Source of the DNA: Myrica gale
Taxonomy: Eukaryota; Streptophyta; Magnoliopsida; Fagales; Myricaceae
Assembly: GCA_963930655.1 (NCBI GenBank)
Contig: OZ005609.1
Coordinates: forward strand, 21,835,001 to 21,899,000
DNA length: 64,000 nucleotides
Reading direction: 5' to 3'
The notes below the pieces were generated by a model. The model was given only the letters and a program-made list of their open reading frames with translations, did no database searches and was not told the DNA's origin. This document shows positions 57,483 through 64,000 of the stretch, piece by piece. Position 1 is the stretch's first letter; the number at the start of each line of letters is the position of its first letter. The position numbers and the translations under genes were made by a program.

Positions 57483-58750
57483 ATAGTACCTAATTTTATT
57501 CTGAGAATGAACCATTGTCAGGCTGCCTTCAATATAGAGGAAAGTTGATTAATCAAATGAATCAATGCTTTTGGATTTATCCAACCTCACAAATGCAGGA
57601 TACAATATTGGAGAGGTATACAATACAGAGGTTCTAGTAGCTATCCAATTCATTCTTTTTGGTTTTTTTTCATTCTTGTAAAGCAAGCAGCATTACACAA
57701 AGTTAAGGGATGTTTGGTAGATGTCATTAACAATAATACAATATGGCGAGGCCACACAAATTCATGAAGTCAGAAGGGATGTATCACACAGGCACAAGTG
57801 TGGCACTGGCACCTGACGGACAGGTAGCAAAAGGATAGCAACTGAGCCAATCTGAGATTTGAATAGATCAAGATTGGTTTGGTGTAACTAGAATTTGAAT
57901 TATTGCTCAATCATTTTTGCTGGAGCTTTAGTTCTGTTTGGCAATGTCAAACCTGTTGGCTTTTTTCTAGATCAAGGTGATTTGTTTATCCAATTAAAAC
58001 ATTCATCACGCAATGACGACTCACAACTCTCCCTACCCATCTTGATTGGCAAATGTATTTTAGAAGCTTACTTCAGCGTTTTTTTATTTCAGCTGGTGTT
58101 GTTTGTCAAGCACTATTCTACAAGTCTATAAGAAATCGAACGAGCTCAACTCCATCATCCTTATGAACAACCCTGGTCGTTCCAAGTTTAGCTTCCTATA
58201 AGTATTTTCAACTTCTTTCAAAGCATAACATAATTATGTTCATCCATCCTCGAAATGTTTTGCGAAGGCATGGCAATCTCACTGAAGTTCCACCGGATTG
58301 TAATGAATTGGGCAACTATCACGCAATAACTTTGAACTAAACATCTTCAAAAGAACAGAACCGAACATCCACCATCTCAATAATCTCGTTAATCCGAAAT
58401 CGCTTTGTACCTTTACTGTGCGAAAAATCTTTACATGAAGGGCACTATGACAGTCTTATCGGAAATAAGATTCCAAAAGGAAAGTCTTCCAATAGACTCC
58501 AAAAGCTGAGAACTCCACGCCTCCTCCACACATCAATTAACAAGGCAAGAAAGTCCCCCATGTCAATCATTCCTCCCTGGGAAAACAAGAAAAGAAAGGA
58601 GCGAGAGGGAGAGGGAGGTAGGGGTAGAGAGGAAAGCAATGTCAGCAATGTCAAATATGAAGACCATGCGATCTTTGCACTATGTGGGTACACAACTCAA
58701 TGACCAATTATTAGTGTTTATTTGGATGGAGAATTTATAGGTTGGCTCCA
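57483..58750. other. Spacer downstream of two convergent genes
   Basis: Lies between the DUF1068 gene (+) and GSH2 (-), so both 3' untranslated regions fall in or near it. The frames at 57895-58131 and 58445-58693 have no family signature. Confidence 0.4.
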
Positions 58751-61700
58751 TCAACTTAGATATATACTGTCCAAGACTGCAAATCCAGCTGCAACACCAC
58801 CTTCATCTGATGAAGATATCTTTGTCCGCAGCAAGTAACCGCATTGGTCATTCATGATCACCTTGTCCTTGTTCCTGCACGTTCCAGTCCAACATTACCA
58901 AGTGCTTTCCAAATGAAAAATATCAAAACAATGGCAGTAGCAGTAACACAACTATTTGGCAAACATACTGTATTTATAAATAAGTTCACTATGCTACATA
59001 TGACAGGTAGGGGGCATTCAATTGAATAGCTGCCAATCACATGTACCTCAAGTAAGCACCATATATGCCAAGTTCTGACATGGCATAATCCTTGTGACAA
59101 ATGCCATCACGCATCAAAAATGTCGGGAAAACAGTTGGGAATATCCTTTGCATGAGAATGTAAGCTGCAGTTCCATCAGTCCCTTCCTTCTGCAACCTTA
59201 GAAGTGTTTCTCTCACATCTTCACCATAAATATTGTTACCTGAAGTAGAATAATAAATCAGTGTCAATAACTTAATTGAGGACACGCATAGCAGAGCAAA
59301 ATTCAGACAAGTATATGACCTCCGCCTTCTCTCTGGGGTTTCATAACAAACAACTCGGGTTTTTCAATGGCCTTTCTGACAATATCTGAGTCATCCAAAC
59401 TCCACAAACCAGCAAAGCATTTCCTTATTTTGGCAATGTCCTCTTTATTGTCAAGAAACCTGCTAACAAGTAAAGCCAAAGTCTTAAAGGAAGAAATACC
59501 AATTAGAGCACCCCTCTTCATCTGTCGAAATCTCCAAAATATTAGGAACCCATCCTTTTCCCTTTCTGGGGTAAGTAAGGAACCCATCATTTTCAGGACA
59601 ACTATTTTTGTGTTTTCCCCCCAGGGATTTAAGGCCAAATATTCAAGAGACAGAATCATATTTTAGCTGGTAAATATTATCAATTGTTAGATGATCGAAG
59701 ACTCTTGGATAAATCAAATCCTCTCCTGCTTTTGAATGGTATCAGATAACATCTTTTGACGCTGAAAATAAGTAACTTAACAATATATGTACAACTTCAC
59801 TAAAAAATAATTTCTGAAGCTATTATTGACCATTTGTTTTAGTCATCTGACTGTACCAATCTTGTAAGGATAGTGCCTCCTAAAGAACCAAGTGGTGGTG
59901 GTTCACAAATGACTTGGAATTGATAGGAGTAGCAATCATGTTGTACCTCTCAAGTACACCAGGTTTTGCAAGTTCTTGTTGAATCTTCTTGGTGCCTGCT
60001 AAATGATAAGATATCGATGGGCACTTGATGGCAGATGACTGCTCCATAAATAGCCTAGCCCTCCATTCCTAAACAGAAAGTGGAAAAACCATATTACAGT
60101 CCACAGATACCATATGCTGAGGTCAACTCATATTTTTTATAATTGAAGTTTCAAACATTCATAATGGCTTGGAATAATTGGCATATACTATTTCATGGTT
60201 GGACACCATTAGAAATAATTTAGAAAGTAGCCAGCATAATGAATCTTTTAGTTAGAATTCATTACAGGTTCAGGAACAATTCACGAGTTAATTTCAGATT
60301 TCCTAAAAAGCATTTGATTATATAAAGATGGTATCTTATTGAGCTCGAGTTTTTTTATTTCCTTTCTACTGTTTCCTAGAATTGATGACACTGTTTTATG
60401 GCAGAGAGAGATGATTATCTTCGGAAGATTTATGTATAATTTGAGAAAACCAACAAAAGTTAAAGGAACGAAATTATATCTTCCTAATGATGAATTTAGG
60501 AATGGTTTTTGGAACCTTTTCCTACCAGTGATAAATTATGAATCAGGCTCACCCCCACCCTAATGCCAAAAAAAAACCCATCAAGTAAAAAGAAAAAGTC
60601 CCCACCAAATATGCTCTCATGCATGCACATAAGAGAATATCTAGTAAATTCCCCCTAAGTTGCATGGGAGGAAGGTTTTCCATTCACAACTTTGCAGGAA
60701 CTGATTGGTCAAAAGGGACATTGATTATCCGCTCACATGGTGTATATTCAAAACTACTTGATACCCGTCACCACTCTCAACATTAGCAAGACTGGTATTT
60801 ATTTTCCATCAGGACTTGACACTTTTCCTTTAGCACCTAACTTTCTAGAGCTACCAAACAGATATAACAATTATCACACAAGCAAAAACAGCAATGTCGT
60901 TTTAAGTAGAAGAAAAATTGCTCACTGATTCTGAAGGATAATCATTTGGTGTATACCCAGCTCTGAAATAAATCACAGCAATTGGTTTGCCACCCCTGCA
61001 AGTGCAAATTGAAGTTAAAAAAAAGCACAGGAAAGGATCAAATCTGGATGATAGAAATAAACATTACAGGGTATAAGGTTACATACACAACAAGTGTTCC
61101 ATCCGGTAGAAGTTCTCCTTCTGCATCAACTTCTGCCATTGTTTTCCGAATAGTTGTGATGTTATGTGTGTTATAAAGCTGAGGAAATTAACTCTTTGTT
61201 GAAAGTTTGAAAAAGCTTTCATTCCAAAAAGAAAGAAAGATGGATATGCAACTATAACTTTCTAGGACAGAACACAAGATAAAATGTGTACAGAAACTCA
61301 ATTTGGAAATTGATGAAGATTTTCCCACTCTCTTTGTCAATATAGGTTCAAAGAATCACAATAAAATATGTCCAACGCATTTATGCCAAGTATATATTTT
61401 CACTCCATACGATGAGACTTGAAGGTAACGACTAGTCTTTTAAACATGGGACTCCGTGACAGACATCAAAAGGATATCTTTCTTTCAGAACTGCAGAAAG
61501 CCAATGTTGGTCATACATGTTACGCTCTTCAGCCTGAACTACAAACATAACTGCAGCCCTGTAAAATTTATTCACAGTTACATCCATGTTGAATAACCTT
61601 AGTGAATGCTGAGCAGAAAAGACAAGTCTAACCTGGGGTTATTATACTCAATCCAAGCTTTAGCAAAAGCCTCAACAAAGTGACTCAGAGCAGTATTGCC

Positions 61701-62325
61701 AGGAATCCTTCTAGGATCTAATCCAAGGACTTCACCATACTGATTAAGTAAGCTTCTGTAGAATGACCAAGGTTGAATTAATTCTTAATCATATGCCCCC
61801 TATCTCTCGCAATTTATCTGAAATATACAAATAACAAAAATACAGGATATGTTTGGAAACACATCTCACTTTAGGTTAAAGCTTGTTTGCACTCAGTTCC
61901 CAAATTTTGAGAATGGAAACAAAAAGATTGGATTGTGTTTTGGATGCAGTGGTTCTAAAAAGAATACAAGTCCTTTTCTTTTTATTTTCCAAGTATAACC
62001 AACCGTACTCAAAACCCTATTCCATGGACAATATAAATGCAAATGGGGATGGGCATCCCCACACAAGACTGGCAGAGAGAAAAGGGAAATGGAGAGGAAT
62101 CCAACCCCTCCGCCTCTCCCTCATGCCCAAGAGAGGAAGGGGGCACAGAGAGGTAGAGGGATTGGGAGGGTGGAGCACCCGTGTAGGAGAGGGGGCACCA
62201 CTCCCCTGTGCGAAAGTGGCATAGGTCCCCACCTCTCCCATTGGCCGGTCTCTCCCTTGAGTGGGTGAGTGGAGTGGCACGAAGGACCCACTTCAACATG
62301 AGGCAGCATTCACCCCTAATTTCCA

Positions 62326-62368
<43 letters not shown>

Positions 62369-64000
62369 TTTCCTCTTTTTTCTCTTTTTTTTTTTTGGTT
62401 TGGGGGGGTTGGACTTGTGATTTACACACCAGCTTGGGAAACATTGTTGGATCCAGCATACTCCAAACACGGTTCTTGGAAACCAGTTTTGAAACCAAAA
62501 ACCGAATATTGGTTTCCATGCTGAGGTCCTAGGGCCAAACAAAGGCAAACAACAAGCAGGACAACAACGATCAGTGGCGCAGCCAGTTGTTTTGTGGGGT
62601 TCCAGGCTAGGCAAAATTATATTTATACCATGCTTTTCAGAAGAGATTTTCAGTCTATTTAGCGCAAAGCTGAACCTTACAATAAGAGAAACAAGTGGGA
62701 AATAATGATTTTGCATCCTCAACCAAGAGAAATGCAAATGAAAGTTGAGGAGTTGAAAGGACTCGAGGAAGGATAGCAAAAAATGACTTCTATAACATCT
62801 TTTGGGGCCACCTTTTGAGTTTTAAGAAAGGGTTCAATTTTTTACTATTTAATCTTCGTATTTCTGGAATTTTCTTGTTTAGATTGAAAAAAATTTGCTT
62901 GTCAGCAAACATTCACAGATAAAAAAAAAAACAAGGTTTATACCAGTTAACTCATCAGAAATCCAATGAGGATTTAACCCTTAGATCCCCCCCACCCCCA
63001 GCCAAAAAAAATGACAATGATGTTGCTTGGCTGTTGGCACCCATGCTGCACCATTCCCATGCTGGCAGGAAGGATGATAACTAATACGTTGGTTAAAGCA
63101 GGATAAAACAGTTTAAAGATCATGTTACGTGTGGCACGGATATTCTCAGGGGATGAATTGTAAAGATAGGATGATAAGTTGCATTGACATCTCACTATAT
63201 GCAGCACTTTGTTTCATATTTCTGACCCCTCCCACAACGGAAGGTCCACGGCTGTTTTCCTCTCAATGGTTACAGAGGTCATTTTGTTTCTTCCAGGTGC
63301 ACCAGTGAGTGGCTTAACTGCCTAAAAAGTTAAATGTTTAAGGAGTTCTTAAATAAGATTGCTTACAAAGGAGAGAGGAAAAGAAGAAGAAGCAACTATT
63401 AAAGAACTGCAAATATCAATACTCAACCTGTGGAGCTCAGTGACAAGACAACTGAGGCCAGGAAATGAAGAAGAAATCGTATTCAGCTCTATTTGAAGGA
63501 GTAATTTAGTTTGCTCATCAAGCATATAATCCGAGCGATGTAAACCCATACGTATTTCCTACGTATATAAGTCAAAACAGGTTAGTACCTTCACCAAAAC
63601 TACTCACTCCTTCACACCAAAAAGTAAGTGAAATAAAGATGTAGTTATCAGTTAAGGGGTGCAGGATGCTATCTTTCATTGCATTTATGAATGTAGCTTG
63701 CCTTTATTTTAACCTTCATGTAGTTATTCATTCGAGGAGCATTTATATACCAAATGAAATCTCAAATAGGTGTTTCAAACATTTTAATCCAAAACAAGAT
63801 GACACTCACTAAAATGACCAAGTGGCTCCACAAAGATCCGCAAAAGCCTCTCATAATAGTTGATCCCTATGCCCTATGCATTATTCTTACCTCTTTCTTG
63901 TTCATCTTTAGCATCTTGGAATGAATTTCTAGAAGTCCAGAGGTAAAAGAATCTGCTTTCTTGGTCCTGCAGTGAAGAATAGAAGAGAAATATCAAAAAT
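58751..64000 (-). CDS. Glutathione synthetase, 3' ten exons (partial)
   Basis: Reading leftwards, exons 63966-63891, 63558-63428, 61755-61633, 61558-61478, 61167-61087, 60995-60926, 60068-59947, 59459-59320, 59239-59047 and 58874-58751 join in frame to 379 residues and a stop. The remaining N-terminal exons lie beyond the right edge. The enzyme adds glycine to gamma-glutamylcysteine with ATP, the second step of glutathione synthesis, in cytosol and plastids. Hallmarks include [70 protein letters not shown], the ATP-binding glycine loop [16 protein letters not shown], and the C-terminal [16 protein letters not shown]. There are no stops or frame slips. All introns are GT-AG except 61477-61168 (AT-AC). 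The 1.7-kb intron 63427-61756 holds repeat DNA. Confidence 0.96.
61168..61477 (-). other. U12-type AT-AC intron in GSH2
   Basis: On the minus strand the intron begins ATATCCTTTT, a full match to the U12 5' splice-site consensus, and ends TTTATAACAC. TTCCTCAGC, a 7/9 match to the U12 branch-site consensus TTCCTTAAC, lies with its branch A 12 nt before the end. With these borders the exons join as AAA GAA AG/A CAT AAC, giving [12 protein letters not shown], which matches the family exactly. GT-AG alternatives would insert extra residues. The minor spliceosome is therefore needed for this gene. Confidence 0.88.
61800..62560. other. Repeat-rich intron insert in GSH2
   Basis: Part of the long intron. 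It has a GC-rich stretch (62040-62300) and a (CT)n microsatellite (about 62331-62366). The 256-codon minus-strand frame here is low-complexity and lies across the intron, so I do not call it a gene. It is probably an inserted element, but I could not fix its ends. Confidence 0.45.
62571..62640. mobile_element. Possible hAT end in GSH2 intron
   Basis: CAGTGGCGCAGCCAG resembles the 5' terminus used by ZMYM1-type hAT elements. No matching opposite end or duplication was found. Confidence 0.3.

Noticed and set aside
60339-60563. 74-codon plus-strand frame
   Set aside because: Lies in a GSH2 intron on the opposite strand and has no family signature.
62009-62779. 256-codon frame on the minus strand
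   Set aside because: Lies in a GSH2 intron and spans a (GA)n run. It is low-complexity, with overlapping frames on both strands and no family signature.

Overview
This window is nuclear DNA of a flowering plant, most likely a eudicot and probably a woody rosid (the clade is a guess). The evidence is GT-AG introns, AT-rich intergenic DNA, plant-only gene families (DMP/DUF679, FANTASTIC FOUR, DUF1068, ERD6-like sugar transporters) and a dense load of hAT, MULE, PIF/Harbinger-type, LINE and LTR elements. I saw no tRNA, rRNA or CRISPR-like array.

Genes that look intact are: a DMP membrane protein (11835-12452, +); a FANTASTIC FOUR-like protein (33188-34162, +); an AT74-like phosphoglycerate-mutase-family phosphatase in two exons split by a 4.8-kb intron (45934-51683, +); a DUF1068 membrane/coiled-coil protein in three exons, one of 24 nt (54048-56478, +); and the last ten coding exons of glutathione synthetase GSH2, which runs leftwards off the right edge (58751-63966 and beyond, -). 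The GSH2 gene holds what reads as a U12-type AT-AC intron (61168-61477).

Broken host genes are: an ERD6-like sugar transporter with about 15 recognisable exons (4549-8362); a second DMP copy with no usable start codon (22696-23448); and a scrap of a second phosphoglycerate-mutase-like gene just upstream of the good one (about 45640-45770).

Layout: 1-4.5 kb holds hAT and LTR remnants and small MITEs. 4.5-8.4 kb is the sugar-transporter pseudogene with a MITE inside it. 9.25-11.2 kb is a MITE split by a hAT element. 11.8-23.5 kb is a DMP gene pair, separated by a 7.6-kb Mutator-like element (14843-22440) that carries a FAR1-type transposase and, on the other strand, a GRF-zinc-finger/coiled-coil/membrane gene. 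25-30.3 kb is a decayed Copia element interrupted by a long Gypsy-type LTR. 33-34 kb is the FAF gene. 36.3-37.5 kb is a long-TIR MULE derivative. 38.3-43.2 kb is two unrelated hAT elements, one inserted next to the remains of the other. 45.5-56.5 kb holds the mutase and DUF1068 genes with a LINE between them. 56.6-57.5 kb is a PIF/Harbinger-like element and the rest is GSH2.

The genes do not form a pathway. The most interesting points are the AT-AC intron, the two-gene MULE that landed in an open reading frame, the near-perfect 0.9-kb tandem duplication in the mutase intron, and a 40-bp perfect hairpin in a hAT transposase remnant.
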